42,685 bases of DNA from Flavobacteriaceae bacterium (GTDB lineage: Bacteria > Bacteroidota > Bacteroidia > Flavobacteriales > Weeksellaceae). Location: contig PTET01000001.1 of the NCBI GenBank assembly GCA_004359435.1, positions 791,435-834,119 of the forward strand, in the 5' to 3' direction. A program made the translations under genes and the position numbers. Numbering within the stretch: the first letter of the stretch is position 1; the number at the start of each line of letters is the position of its first letter. This document shows, one piece after another, positions 16,599 to 24,493 of this stretch. Under the pieces are notes generated by a model. The model did no database searches and was not told the DNA's origin. It saw only the letters and a program-made list of their open reading frames with translations.

Positions 16599-17900
16599 AT
16601 GAATCGAAAAAAATTTTTAGCCACTCTAGGTGTTCTGGGACTGGGTGCTTATACGTTGTATCATAACAGAGCACAAGGTGAGCCTTATTCCGAATATTTC
16701 CACGCTTTGAACGAAAAACTCAAAAGTGAAGGATCTTACAAACCTTCATTGATTATTGATATGGATATTTTGGACAAAAACATTGAAGTGTTGAAATCCA
16801 ATTTGACCGTTGACTATCGGATTGTAGTAAAATCCATTCCCAGTGCCAATTTGGTGAAATACATCATGGAGAAAACTTCCACCAAAAAACTCATGATGTT
16901 TCACCAGCCATTTATCAACCATATGGCTAAGCTGGTTCCAGATTCTGATATATTGCTCGGAAAACCCATGCCAGTGAAAGCTGCAGAAATTTTTTACAAA
17001 GATTTGGAAGGATCTTTTGATCCGACTACCCAATTGCAATGGCTGGTTGATACCAAAGAAAGATTGGTTCAATATCTAGAACTCAGCAAAAAAATAGGCA
17101 AAAAAATGTTGATTTCTTTAGAAATAGATGTCAACATGCACCGTTGCAACATCAGAGAACCAGAACAATTGGATGAATTGTTTGCGATTTTCAAAGCCAA
17201 TCCACAGCACATCGTTTTTAATGGATTTATGGGGTACGATGGACATGTAACCAATGTTCCTTCATTTTTGGAGGCACCAGAGAAAACCTATGAAAAGTCC
17301 ATTACCAGATATGAAGAGTTTATTGCTTATACCAAGAAAAACCACAGTGAATTCTGGAGAGAAGATTTGTGTTTGAATGGAGGAGGAAGCCCAAGTATCA
17401 CTTTTCACAAAGATGGAAGATGCATCAATGATGTTTCCGCCTCTTCATGCCTTGTAAAAGCCTACCAATTTGACAAAGATGTCTTGGCAGAATTCCAACC
17501 CGCTTGTTTTATCGCTACGCCCATTTTGAAAATCATGGACGGGCTAAACTTGCCTTCTTTGGATTTTGCAACAAAACCTTTGAAATTCTTGGCTCCCAAT
17601 GCATCCAAAACCTATTTTACCTATGGTGGAAAATGGATGGCCAAATTTGAATCCCCAAAAGGACTTTCTAAAAGTGAAGCCTATGGAGAAAGCACAAACC
17701 AATGCATTGCTTGTGGAGATGAAAAACAAAACCTCAAGGTGGATGATTACATTTTCTTAAGACCTTATCAAAGTGAATTTGTATTCTTGCAATTTGGAGC
17801 TTTGAACCTCTACAGAAAAGGAAAACCTCTTGAAAGATGGGATGTATTGGGTCAAGAGTCAAATCCAGATATTATAAGTCCAACGACTCCAACTGTTTGA
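16599..17900 (+). CDS. DSD1-like PLP enzyme (alanine racemase N-terminal fold), exported or anchored
   Basis: 433 residues. After an N-terminal signal or anchor (MNRKKFLATLGVLGLGAYTL, with an RKKFL motif that is only loosely Tat-like) comes a TIM-barrel PLP domain of the alanine racemase N-terminal type. The Schiff-base Lys is Lys78 (YRIVVKSIP). LEIDVNMHRCNI and LNGGGSPSITFH match phosphate-binding and active-site segments of D-threonine aldolase/DSD1 proteins. The C-terminal barrel ends with a DDYIFLRPYQSEFV metal-binding-like stretch. The likely reaction is retro-aldol cleavage or dehydration of a D-beta-hydroxy amino acid, inferred from family only. A strong terminator follows. Confidence 0.82.
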   Translation: MNRKKFLATLGVLGLGAYTLYHNRAQGEPYSEYFHALNEKLKSEGSYKPSLIIDMDILDKNIEVLKSNLTVDYRIVVKSIPSANLVKYIMEKTSTKKLMMFHQPFINHMAKLVPDSDILLGKPMPVKAAEIFYKDLEGSFDPTTQLQWLVDTKERLVQYLELSKKIGKKMLISLEIDVNMHRCNIREPEQLDELFAIFKANPQHIVFNGFMGYDGHVTNVPSFLEAPEKTYEKSITRYEEFIAYTKKNHSEFWREDLCLNGGGSPSITFHKDGRCINDVSASSCLVKAYQFDKDVLAEFQPACFIATPILKIMDGLNLPSLDFATKPLKFLAPNASKTYFTYGGKWMAKFESPKGLSKSEAYGESTNQCIACGDEKQNLKVDDYIFLRPYQSEFVFLQFGALNLYRKGKPLERWDVLGQESNPDIISPTTPTV

Positions 17901-17920
17901 TTTTCATCACATCTAAACAT

Positions 17921-17955
17921 AAAAAAAGAGACAACAAGGCGTTGTCTCTTTTTTT
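17921..17955. terminator. Bidirectional intrinsic terminator
   Basis: A 15-bp perfect stem (AAAAAAAGAGACAAC at 17921-17935 with its complement at 17941-17955) has a 5-nt loop, with A-run and T-run arms. It serves both the DSD1-like gene and the convergent yceI gene. Confidence 0.9.
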
Positions 17956-17972
17956 TATGAAAGATTTTAGGT

Positions 17973-18539
17973 TTAATAGCTAAACTTAACTTGAAGGGTA
18001 AAGACATCATCAATGGTTTTGTCTCCAAGGTTCGAAAAGAAAGAACCTGAGCCAAACTGAATGCCATAGGCCGTTCTATCAATTTTTAAAGTGGTAGTAA
18101 AAGTGTTGTTTTTTACCGTTGCAACAAAATCAATAGGTTTGGTGATGCCTTTGATGGTTAGATCAGACCAAATTTGGTAAGAGGTATCAGAGAGTTTTTT
18201 GATCTTTTTGAAAACCAATTTAGATTCTGGAAACTCTTTTACCCCAAAGAAGTCTTTGTCTTTTAGGTGTGCATTGAGATTTTGTTGATTTTCCCCTTGC
18301 AAATCTGTGGCATTAATGCTGGTCATATCTACGGTGAAATTTCCTCCAGCTATCGACTTTCCTCTAAAAATTAAGGTTCCTTTTTTCAATTTGATGGTTC
18401 CGCTGTGCCCTCCAGACACTTTTTTTCCTTCCCAAGTGAGTTCTGAAGATTTCGCTGGATAGTTTTTAAGTTGAGCTTGTGCAGAAACTCCAATCAGCAA
18501 TAATAAAGTAAAGAAAAAGAATGTTTTTAGATTTTTCAT
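17973..18539 (-). CDS. YceI family periplasmic protein
   Basis: 188 residues. The signal peptide ends near SAQAQ. The mature part is a YceI lipocalin-like beta barrel: SELTWEGKKVSGGHSGTI, NFTVDMTSINATDL, DFFGVKEFPESKLVF, IKGITKPIDFVATV and the closing RTAYGIQFGSGSF. YceI proteins bind polyisoprenoids or similar lipids in the periplasm. Length is normal for the family. It lies downstream of the nitroreductase remnant on the same strand. Confidence 0.93.
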   Translation of the reverse strand: MKNLKTFFFFTLLLLIGVSAQAQLKNYPAKSSELTWEGKKVSGGHSGTIKLKKGTLIFRGKSIAGGNFTVDMTSINATDLQGENQQNLNAHLKDKDFFGVKEFPESKLVFKKIKKLSDTSYQIWSDLTIKGITKPIDFVATVKNNTFTTTLKIDRTAYGIQFGSGSFFSNLGDKTIDDVFTLQVKFSY

Positions 18540-18577
18540 GGTGTTTGAGGTATAATTAAAAAGTTAGGTTGAATCAT

Positions 18578-18916
18578 TTATAAGGTTACTACAATTTCAG
18601 AAAGGGGTTTTCTTACTTTTTTGTAGGCCGATGTAGCGTCTTCTTTGTGTCTATATCCAAGGGCGATTCCCAGACAAACAGTAAAGCCTTTGAGAGATTC
18701 GTTTTGAAGGGCCAACGTTACATCCGAGGCAGAAAAGCCCTCCATGGGTGTAGCATCTATTTTGAGCTCTGCTGCTGTGTTTAAGATGTTTCCAAGGCCA
18801 ATGTAACACTGTTTTTGTGCCCAGTTTTTTACCTCCTCAGCTGATTTTTCGGCAATCTTTGAAATCATAAAATTTTGATAACCCTCTAGTGTGCCTGTTG
18901 GAAGTTCTCTTGACAT
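18578..18916 (-). pseudogene. C-terminal remnant of an NfsB-like nitroreductase
   Basis: The readable frame begins [14 protein letters not shown] and contains the C-terminal nitroreductase signatures QCYIGLGNILNTAAELKIDA, PMEGFSASD and LGYRHKED. Oxygen-insensitive NAD(P)H nitroreductases are about 200-220 residues; here only about 110 remain. The FMN-binding N-terminal part (RRSxRxF, PSSxGxQP) is absent. Homology stops at about 18908-18914, directly at the rpoD start codon on the other strand, so the 5' half is missing at a junction rather than decayed. An ATG at 18916 could still start a short product, but it should not bind FMN properly. Confidence 0.82.
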
Positions 18917-19781
18917 GAGACAACTTAAGATTACCAAACAAGTTACCAACAGAGAAACCGCGTCATTAGACAAATATTTGCAAGAGATTGGTAAGGTAGA
19001 CTTAATTACCGCAGAAGAAGAAGTAGAACTAGCTCAAAGAATTAAAGCTGGAGACAAAATCGCCTTAGAAAAACTAACCAAAGCCAACCTTAGGTTTGTG
19101 GTTTCTGTGGCCAAACAATATCAAAACCAAGGGCTTTCTCTTCCGGATCTTATCAATGAAGGAAACCTAGGACTTATTAAAGCCGCCAAAAGATTTGATG
19201 AAACCAGAGGTTTTAAATTCATTTCTTATGCCGTTTGGTGGATTCGTCAATCTATTTTGCAGGCTTTGGCAGAGCAGTCTAGAATTGTTCGTTTGCCACT
19301 GAATAAAATTGGATCGATCAACAAAATCAACAAGGCTTATGCAACCCTAGAGCAAGAACACGAACGTGCTCCATCGGCTTTAGAAATTGCCACGGTTTTG
19401 GAAATGTCTGAGTCTGATGTAAAAGAATCGATGAAGAATTCTGGAAGACATGTATCGATGGATGCTCCTCTTGTGGAGGGAGAAGATTCTTCGCTTTATG
19501 ATGTACTTCGATCAGGAGAATCTCCATCTCCAGACCGAGAACTCATGATGGAATCGCTTCGGGTAGAAATTGAGAGATCTCTTCAAACGTTAACCCCAAG
19601 AGAAGCAGACCTTATTCGTCTTTATTTTGGTCTGAACGGTTCTCATCCTATGACCTTAGAAGAAATTGGGGAAACTTTTGATTTAACCCGAGAAAGAGTA
19701 CGTCAAATCAAAGAAAAAGCCATCAGAAGGCTCAAGCATACTTCAAGAAGCAAAATTCTGATGACCTACATCGGGAAATAA
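18915..19781 (+). CDS. rpoD: Primary RNA polymerase sigma factor (RpoD/SigA)
   Basis: 288 residues from ATG 18915 ([14 protein letters not shown]), which is the usual start and size for Bacteroidota primary sigma factors; they lack region 1.1. Region 2 ([33 protein letters not shown]), region 3 ([20 protein letters not shown]) and region 4 ([20 protein letters not shown]-like, [19 protein letters not shown]) are complete. It directs recognition of TTTG/TAnnTTTG promoters seen elsewhere in this window. Oddly, no leader or promoter is visible: sequence belonging to the nitroreductase remnant abuts the start codon. The rpe gene follows 36 nt later. Confidence 0.97.
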   Translation: MRQLKITKQVTNRETASLDKYLQEIGKVDLITAEEEVELAQRIKAGDKIALEKLTKANLRFVVSVAKQYQNQGLSLPDLINEGNLGLIKAAKRFDETRGFKFISYAVWWIRQSILQALAEQSRIVRLPLNKIGSINKINKAYATLEQEHERAPSALEIATVLEMSESDVKESMKNSGRHVSMDAPLVEGEDSSLYDVLRSGESPSPDRELMMESLRVEIERSLQTLTPREADLIRLYFGLNGSHPMTLEEIGETFDLTRERVRQIKEKAIRRLKHTSRSKILMTYIGK

Positions 19782-19817
19782 GTTTTAGCCTTTTTATCAA
19801 TCTTACAGAATATTTTT

Positions 19818-20465
19818 ATGGCGATTATCGCACCTTCTATTTTAGCTGCAGATTTCAACAATTTAGGAAAAGACCTAGAAATGGTCAACCAGTCTGAGGC
19901 TGATTGGTTTCACTTAGACATCATGGATGGCGTTTTTGTACCCAATATTTCTTATGGTATGCCCGTTGTGGAAGCCATGGCCAAACTCACAAAAAAACCT
20001 TTGGATGTACATTTGATGATTGTTGACCCAGATAGATATCTTTCGGTTTTTAAAAATCTGGGGGCTGAAATTATAACCGTTCACTTTGAGGCTTGTACCC
20101 ATTTGCATAGAACGGTCTGGGCCATCAAAGAACTAGGGGTGAAAGCAGGAGTTGCACTAAATCCACATACCCCAGTTTCGGTGTTGGAAGATATTTTGGT
20201 AGATTTAGATTTGGTACTCATAATGAGCGTAAATCCAGGTTTTGGAGGTCAAAAATTTATCGAAAATACATACCAGAAAATTAAAAAATTAAAAGAAATG
20301 GCCAGTCAAATGAATACCCAAATTATCATCGAAATAGATGGAGGAGTGGGACTTCAAAATGCTTCCTTACTCATTGAAGCTGGAGCAAATGCTCTTGTGG
20401 CAGGAAGTTCAGTCTTTGGTTCTGATTCTCCAACCAAAACCATTGCTGAACTAAAAGCAATCTAA
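19818..20465 (+). CDS. rpe: Ribulose-phosphate 3-epimerase
   Basis: 215 residues. This cytoplasmic TIM-barrel enzyme interconverts ribulose 5-phosphate and xylulose 5-phosphate in the pentose phosphate pathway. It carries the N-terminal APSILAADF signature, the metal-site motif HLDIMDGVFVPNIS, the DVHLMI motif, MSVNPGFGGQKFI, and the catalytic Asp in EIDGGV. The phosphate-binding VAGSSVFG motif is near the end. Likely co-transcribed with rpoD and closed by an intrinsic terminator. Confidence 0.97.
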   Translation: MAIIAPSILAADFNNLGKDLEMVNQSEADWFHLDIMDGVFVPNISYGMPVVEAMAKLTKKPLDVHLMIVDPDRYLSVFKNLGAEIITVHFEACTHLHRTVWAIKELGVKAGVALNPHTPVSVLEDILVDLDLVLIMSVNPGFGGQKFIENTYQKIKKLKEMASQMNTQIIIEIDGGVGLQNASLLIEAGANALVAGSSVFGSDSPTKTIAELKAI

Positions 20466-20506
20466 AATCCTCCTGATAGAAAAACCATCATAGGTTTGTT
20501 TCCAAT

Positions 20507-20548
20507 AAAAAAAAGAGCTTTCTGAATCATCAGGAAGCTCTTTTTTTT
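20507..20548 (+). terminator. Intrinsic terminator after rpe
   Basis: An A-run plus GAGCTT (to 20520) pairs with AAGCTC plus a T8 run (20535-20548), with an inner CTGA/TCAG extension. It is a strong hairpin directly before the heptamer array. Confidence 0.85.
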
Positions 20549-20549
20549 A

Positions 20550-20661
20550 ATTGTTAATGGTTAATTATCAATTATCAATTATCAATTATCAATTATCAAT
20601 TATCAATTATCAATTATCAATTATCAATTATCAATTATCAATTATCAATTATCAATTATTA
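20550..20661. repeat. Heptamer array A: 16 contiguous 7-bp units, 13 identical
   Basis: In strict 7-nt phase: ATTGTTA, ATGGTTA, then 13 perfect copies of ATTATCA (20564-20654), then ATTATTA. It follows the rpe terminator directly. It overlaps the 3' end of the bestrophin gene, whose stop codon (20645-20647) lies within it. It has no reverse partner nearby, unlike arrays B-E. The identical copies suggest recent slippage-type expansion, whereas the flanking units are degenerate. There are no spacers, so this is not a CRISPR. Confidence 0.95.
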
Positions 20662-21376
20662 GTTTTTCAAAATCGCCAATCAAACAAAGGGGCAACACAA
20701 AGATAAAAACATAGAGGAAAAGTTTGGTGAAATATTGATAATTCATCGGAAGTGGCGTGTTTTTGATGCGTTCGCAAGCACCCTGCCAGTTGCTGAAAGT
20801 AGCCAAATTGGGTTCCATGCTGATGTTGTCAAAGGCTCCCAGCATTTCCACTTGCATGGCTTGTTTGATTCGGACTCCTTGGATATGAAGCAGCACATTG
20901 GGACGATTCTGCTTTTCTTTGAGCTCGTCAAACTCTTTGTCTGAAAGCAAATGCTGAAATTCTTCCAACTGGTTTTGCCTTCTTAGGTGCAATCTGAGGC
21001 TATGGGCAAAGGCGATTTGTCTGTCAATCATTTCTTTTTTGAAGGCATTGGCATCCCCTTGGCTTGTTTTACCTATGGCCACAGCATTGTCTGTATTGGC
21101 TATGATTTGACGGGCAAAAATTCGGCTGTTGTTGATGATGCCACCCCAAATGGTACGGGCTTCCCACCAACGGGCATAACTGCTTTGGTTTCGAAAGGCG
21201 ATAAAAATGGCCAGTGCAGAACCCAAAATTCCCGCAATGGAGAATGGCAGGGCAATTTCTATGATATTGCATTTGTGCAAGGCATAGATGGCGATGGCTA
21301 CCAGTAGGGTGCTTAGGGTTTCAAAACGGATGTTCCAAAACACTTTTTTGAGGTCAAAATTGCTTTTTACTATCAT
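20645..21376 (-). CDS. Bestrophin-family anion channel, C-terminally truncated
   Basis: 243 residues. N-terminal helices (FETLSTLLVAIAIYALHK, LPFSIAGILGSALAIFIAFR) and the motif NQSSYARWWEARTIWGG are typical of prokaryotic bestrophins, which form pentameric anion channels. The later motif PLPMNYQYFTKLFLYVFIFVLPLCLIGDF is also recognisable in outline. Family members continue for about 50-60 residues with a last membrane segment and a cytosolic helix. Here the frame enters the heptamer array and ends LIIDN, so that part is lost. The start overlaps the carbonic anhydrase stop as ATGA. It may be non-functional; I keep it as CDS because the frame is open. Confidence 0.82.
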   Translation of the reverse strand: MIVKSNFDLKKVFWNIRFETLSTLLVAIAIYALHKCNIIEIALPFSIAGILGSALAIFIAFRNQSSYARWWEARTIWGGIINNSRIFARQIIANTDNAVAIGKTSQGDANAFKKEMIDRQIAFAHSLRLHLRRQNQLEEFQHLLSDKEFDELKEKQNRPNVLLHIQGVRIKQAMQVEMLGAFDNISMEPNLATFSNWQGACERIKNTPLPMNYQYFTKLFLYVFIFVLPLCLIGDFEKLIIDN

Positions 21377-22017
21377 TTTTTGTCTAAGGGTTTTAGGTCA
21401 TAGATGTCTCTTACTTCCATAAATTCTTGTTCCATGTTCAGACCCAAATCAATCAGTTTTCCAGTTCGAACATCAAACACCCAACCGTGAATTTGAGGAA
21501 ATCCTGTTTTGTACCAACTTTTCTGAACATGGTCAATTTTGATGATGTTCATACATTGTTCTCTCACATTGAGTTCTACCAAACGGTCAAACAATTTTTG
21601 TGGGTCTTGAATCTTTTCCAATTCTTTTTTGTGCAATCGCCTTACATCCCTTAAAGTTTGCAGCCAACTGTTGAGTTGCCCCATGTCGCTTGGATTCAGA
21701 GCGGCTTTTACGCCACCACATTCGTAATGACCACAAATGATGATGTGTTTTACCTTGAGATGTTCAACAGCGTATTGCACCACGGCATTGACGTTGTTGT
21801 CCGTTGGAATCACCTGATTGGCAATATTTCTGTGAATAAAAACCTCCCCAGGTTTTAAACCCATCAAATCCTCTGCCGTAACCCGACTGTCGGAACAGCC
21901 GATATACAAAAACTCTGGACTTTGCCCTTTGGACAAATCATGAAAATAATCTGGATTCAACTCCAATTTTTGAGCAATCCAGTTTTCGTTGTTCTTAAAA
22001 ATTTCGTCAAAGTGCAT
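21373..22017 (-). CDS. Beta-carbonic anhydrase
   Basis: 214 residues. This zinc enzyme interconverts CO2 and bicarbonate. Zinc ligands and the catalytic dyad are visible: Cys41, Asp43 and Arg45 (CSDSR), then His97 and Cys100 (CGHYECGGV). HRNIANQV and the C-terminal HGWVFDVRTGKLIDLG are also typical of the plant-type beta class. It is translationally coupled to the bestrophin gene by a 4-nt overlap, which suggests joint handling of bicarbonate. Upstream by 14 nt lies the F420-reductase-like gene. Confidence 0.95.
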   Translation of the reverse strand: MHFDEIFKNNENWIAQKLELNPDYFHDLSKGQSPEFLYIGCSDSRVTAEDLMGLKPGEVFIHRNIANQVIPTDNNVNAVVQYAVEHLKVKHIIICGHYECGGVKAALNPSDMGQLNSWLQTLRDVRRLHKKELEKIQDPQKLFDRLVELNVREQCMNIIKIDHVQKSWYKTGFPQIHGWVFDVRTGKLIDLGLNMEQEFMEVRDIYDLKPLDKK

Positions 22018-22031
22018 TTTCAGTGGGTGTT

Positions 22032-22649
22032 TTATCTTTTCAATAATTTAAATCCCATTTCTCTGCCGTTTCCTTGAAACATAGCCAAGTTTATCCAGAA
22101 CCAAGCGTATTGTTCCATGAGAAAAAATTTGTCGTTTCCGCCTACATTATAACAATGAGCAAATCCGCAGTCCAACGCCAATTGTGTGGCGATTTGTTTT
22201 CCTTTTTCGCTGTCGCCAGCCACAAACATATCAATTGGGCTTCCATCATACAGTGGATTGACCATATTGTTAAAACCTGTGGTATTGAAACATTTTACCA
22301 CATCTTGGCTTTGGGTATGAGCCAAAATGGCATCAGTAGTGGTTTTGAAACCAACTGGACCTTGATTCATCACGATGTTCATCGCATCAATGATAATCTT
22401 ACCACTTGTATCACCCAAAGATTGGGTTACTTCTATGGTAAATTTTGCGGGAGTTGCCAGAAGAATTACCTCTGCTTTTTGTACCGCTTCTGTTACGGAT
22501 TGTACGCTGGTATTGGGATTGTTTAAAAGTTCCTTTCCTTTGAAGTTCTCTGTATCTTGAACTCCCAAAAAGATTTGGTGTCCTGCCTTTGCCCACTTTG
22601 TAGCCAAAGCACCACCTACGTTTCCTGTTCCGATAATTGCTATTTTCAT
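22032..22649 (-). CDS. NADPH-dependent F420 reductase-like NAD(P)-binding protein
   Basis: 205 residues. An N-terminal Rossmann fold (KIAIIGTGNVGGALATKWA) of the F420-oxidoreductase/NADP family is followed by VILLATPA, IIIDAMNI and a CFNTTG segment. Bacteroidota generally lack F420, so a plain NAD(P)H-dependent reductase is more likely; the substrate is unknown. The C-terminus is helical and normal in length. It is the first gene of a run with carbonic anhydrase and bestrophin. Heptamer element B starts 4 nt upstream of its start codon. Confidence 0.85.
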   Translation of the reverse strand: MKIAIIGTGNVGGALATKWAKAGHQIFLGVQDTENFKGKELLNNPNTSVQSVTEAVQKAEVILLATPAKFTIEVTQSLGDTSGKIIIDAMNIVMNQGPVGFKTTTDAILAHTQSQDVVKCFNTTGFNNMVNPLYDGSPIDMFVAGDSEKGKQIATQLALDCGFAHCYNVGGNDKFFLMEQYAWFWINLAMFQGNGREMGFKLLKR

Positions 22650-22653
22650 GATA

Positions 22654-22777
22654 ATTAATAATTGATAATTGAAAATGGAGAATTGATAATTTTGACTTTG
22701 AACTAAATGAAATTAGATAATGAAAAACAAAATATTAAAAATTGAGAATTTTGCATTTTCCATTCTCCATTCTCAAT
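22654..22777. repeat. Heptamer element B: forward array, 73-nt core, reverse array
   Basis: The forward part (22654-22695) reads in phase ATTAATA, ATTGATA, ATTGAAA, ATGGAGA, ATTGATA, ATTTTGA. The reverse part (22757-22777) reads TTTCCAT, TCTCCAT, TCTCAAT, which are complements of the same class of unit. Between them a segment at 22681-22753 is about 92% identical (67 of 73) to element C. The SDR stop codon (22773-22775) lies inside the reverse array. The element fills the gap between the F420-reductase-like gene and the SDR gene. Confidence 0.88.
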
Positions 22778-23585
22778 TGAATAAATATGCTTTTATGTAA
22801 TTCAGGCTAATGTCCCAAACCTTTTTAGAAAGGTTCAAGTCTTTGGCCATGTCTGTGATGTTTTCATCTAGATTTTCCAAATAGATATAAAGTTTGGATT
22901 GGTTGACCAAAGTGTTGTCTTCTGATGCAAAAATGGCACTTCTCGCCCCATCAAAAGATGTTCTTTCTCCTACCCAATTGGGGTTGTTCATGTTTTTGAA
23001 CAATTCTGTTTTTACAATTCCGGGGTGAACGGTATTGACCAAAATGCCTGTATCGGCCAATTTTTCAGCCAATTGATTGGTGAAAAATATATTGCACAAT
23101 TTGGATTGGGAGTAGGTCGAAACCCCATCATAGGGTTTGTTTCTCCATTGAATGTCATCCAAATCCAAAATGTTTCTGCGGTGTGCACCCGAGGAGGTAT
23201 TGACTATTCTCCCTGATTTTTGGTTGATATTGGGTAACAATTTCAAAGTAAAAAGCATAGGAGATAGGTGATTCACTGCAAAATTGGTTTCAATTCCGTT
23301 TTTGGTCTCCTTGAATTCCATTTCCCAAACTCCTGCATTGTTGATAAGAACATCGATATTATGGTAGTTGTCCTTTATTTTGTTTGCTGAGGAACTTACA
23401 CTTTCAAAGGATGAAAAATCTGTTTCATAAAATTTCAATTGATAGTCAGACAGTTGGCTGAGAATTTCGTTGGCTATTGAGGTGTTTCTTCCCGTGAAAA
23501 TGACAGAATAATTTTTCTTGGCAAAATATTCCACCAAAGCTTTTCCTATTCCAGTGGTTCCGCCTGTTATTATAATGGTTTTCAT
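22773..23585 (-). CDS. Short-chain dehydrogenase/reductase
   Basis: 270 residues. A classical-type SDR: cofactor loop TGGTTGIGKAL at the N-terminus, NNAG in the middle, and the catalytic YSQSKLCN (YxxxK) with the upstream Ser in VNTSSGAHRR. The HPGIVKTELF turn matches retinol-dehydrogenase/WW-oxidoreductase-like SDRs. Substrate is unknown. Both ends touch heptamer arrays: the stop codon is within element B, and element C begins 1 nt beyond the start codon. Confidence 0.92.
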   Translation of the reverse strand: MKTIIITGGTTGIGKALVEYFAKKNYSVIFTGRNTSIANEILSQLSDYQLKFYETDFSSFESVSSSANKIKDNYHNIDVLINNAGVWEMEFKETKNGIETNFAVNHLSPMLFTLKLLPNINQKSGRIVNTSSGAHRRNILDLDDIQWRNKPYDGVSTYSQSKLCNIFFTNQLAEKLADTGILVNTVHPGIVKTELFKNMNNPNWVGERTSFDGARSAIFASEDNTLVNQSKLYIYLENLDENITDMAKDLNLSKKVWDISLNYIKAYLFN

Positions 23586-23586
23586 G

Positions 23587-23798
23587 ATTATTAATTGATA
23601 ATTAAAAATGGAGAATTGAAAATGGAAAATTGAGAATTTTGACTTCGAACTAAGTGAAAATAGATAATGAAAAACGAAGTATTAAAAATTGAGAATTTTG
23701 ACATCATATTCTCTATAGTTTTTTCTCTACCTTTAATTACTACATTATTTATTTAATCATTTTCAATTCTCCATTTTCAATTCTCCTCAATTCTCCAT
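23587..23798. repeat. Heptamer element C: forward array, core, reverse array
   Basis: The forward part (23587-23642) has eight units in unbroken 7-nt phase: ATTATTA, ATTGATA, ATTAAAA, ATGGAGA, ATTGAAA, ATGGAAA, ATTGAGA, ATTTTGA. The core 23628-23700 repeats element B at 67 of 73 positions. The reverse part (23754-23798) reads TAATCAT, TTTCAAT, TCTCCAT, TTTCAAT, a 10-nt irregular unit, TCTCCAT. It fills the 218-nt gap between the SDR and the outer-membrane-like gene. No gene is seen in the core. Confidence 0.88.
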
Positions 23799-23803
23799 AA
23801 TAT

Positions 23804-24442
23804 TTAAAATTCGTGTCTGAGAAATACGCCAATATTTTGGGTTGATTGAAAAGAATTCTTTCCGATTTGATTGAAATCTGCCATCAATCCACCCGCAAAA
23901 TCTTGGTATTTGAGTCCCAATCTGAGTCTTTCGGTCAAATTCCAAGCTTCAGAACTGGGAGAGTAAACGGGAAACAATTCGGCTTGTGAAAAGAGCTTCA
24001 GATTTTCTCCTATTTTGGGTTGATAGCGAAACAATCCGAACAAATCTAGACTTCCTTCTTTTTCCATATCGCCTACCAACCATCCAAAAAACATAAAATC
24101 TCCTTTTTGTTTGAAATATTGAACTCCCAATTTGGGGGTAAAACCTGAATTCAAAAAAGAACCCACAGCCACAAATCCAAATCCGTTTTCAAAATTGTAC
24201 GAAATGGCATTGGTAGAACCAAAAGCCGTAGGAGAATTGTGATAATCTACGCTGGCTCTGTTTCTGCTGAAAAACAAAATCGGAGTGCTTTCTTGCTTTT
24301 CATTTTTGAACTTTTTGAACCACATCAAATCTACTCCTGCTCTGTTGTTTCCTGCGTAGGTTTCTACAGACTGCGAATAAATGGTTAATGGTAAATGATT
24401 AATTATGAATACCAATACCCAAAATATTTTGTTTTTCTTCAT
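23804..24442 (-). CDS. Putative outer-membrane or exported beta-rich protein
   Basis: About 212 residues from ATG 24442 (MKKNKIFWVLVF). The N-terminus is a signal peptide ending near TIYSQS. The mature part is rich in aromatic residues and alternates polar/apolar in the way of outer-membrane strands (GFGFVAVGSFLNSGFTPKLG, LRLGLKYQDFAGGLMADFN). It ends in an aromatic residue (FLRHEF), as barrel proteins often do. I do not recognise a named family. Codons for the second half of the signal peptide are made of heptamer repeats (element D). A longer start at 24490 would be encoded by repeat sequence and is not used. Confidence 0.65.
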   Translation of the reverse strand: MKKNKIFWVLVFIINHLPLTIYSQSVETYAGNNRAGVDLMWFKKFKNEKQESTPILFFSRNRASVDYHNSPTAFGSTNAISYNFENGFGFVAVGSFLNSGFTPKLGVQYFKQKGDFMFFGWLVGDMEKEGSLDLFGLFRYQPKIGENLKLFSQAELFPVYSPSSEAWNLTERLRLGLKYQDFAGGLMADFNQIGKNSFQSTQNIGVFLRHEF

Positions 24443-24493
24443 TTCAAATTTATTTTCAAGTTCATTAACAATTAACCATTTACCATTCATAAT
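24381..24493. repeat. Heptamer element D overlapping a signal-peptide coding region
   Basis: The forward part (24381-24408) reads ATGGTTA, ATGGTAA, ATGATTA, ATTATGA. The reverse part (24466-24493) reads TAACAAT, TAACCAT, TTACCAT, TCATAAT. The two halves are imperfect inverted repeats and could fold with about 57 nt between them. The start codon of the outer-membrane-like gene (24440-24442) lies in the loop, and the forward array encodes part of its signal peptide (INHLPLTIY on the minus strand). The reverse array abuts the stop codon of the DJ-1/PfpI gene. Confidence 0.85.

Noticed and set aside
20550-20661. CRISPR array at the ATTATCA repeats
   Set aside because: Units are 7 bp and contiguous with no spacers, and no cas gene is present.
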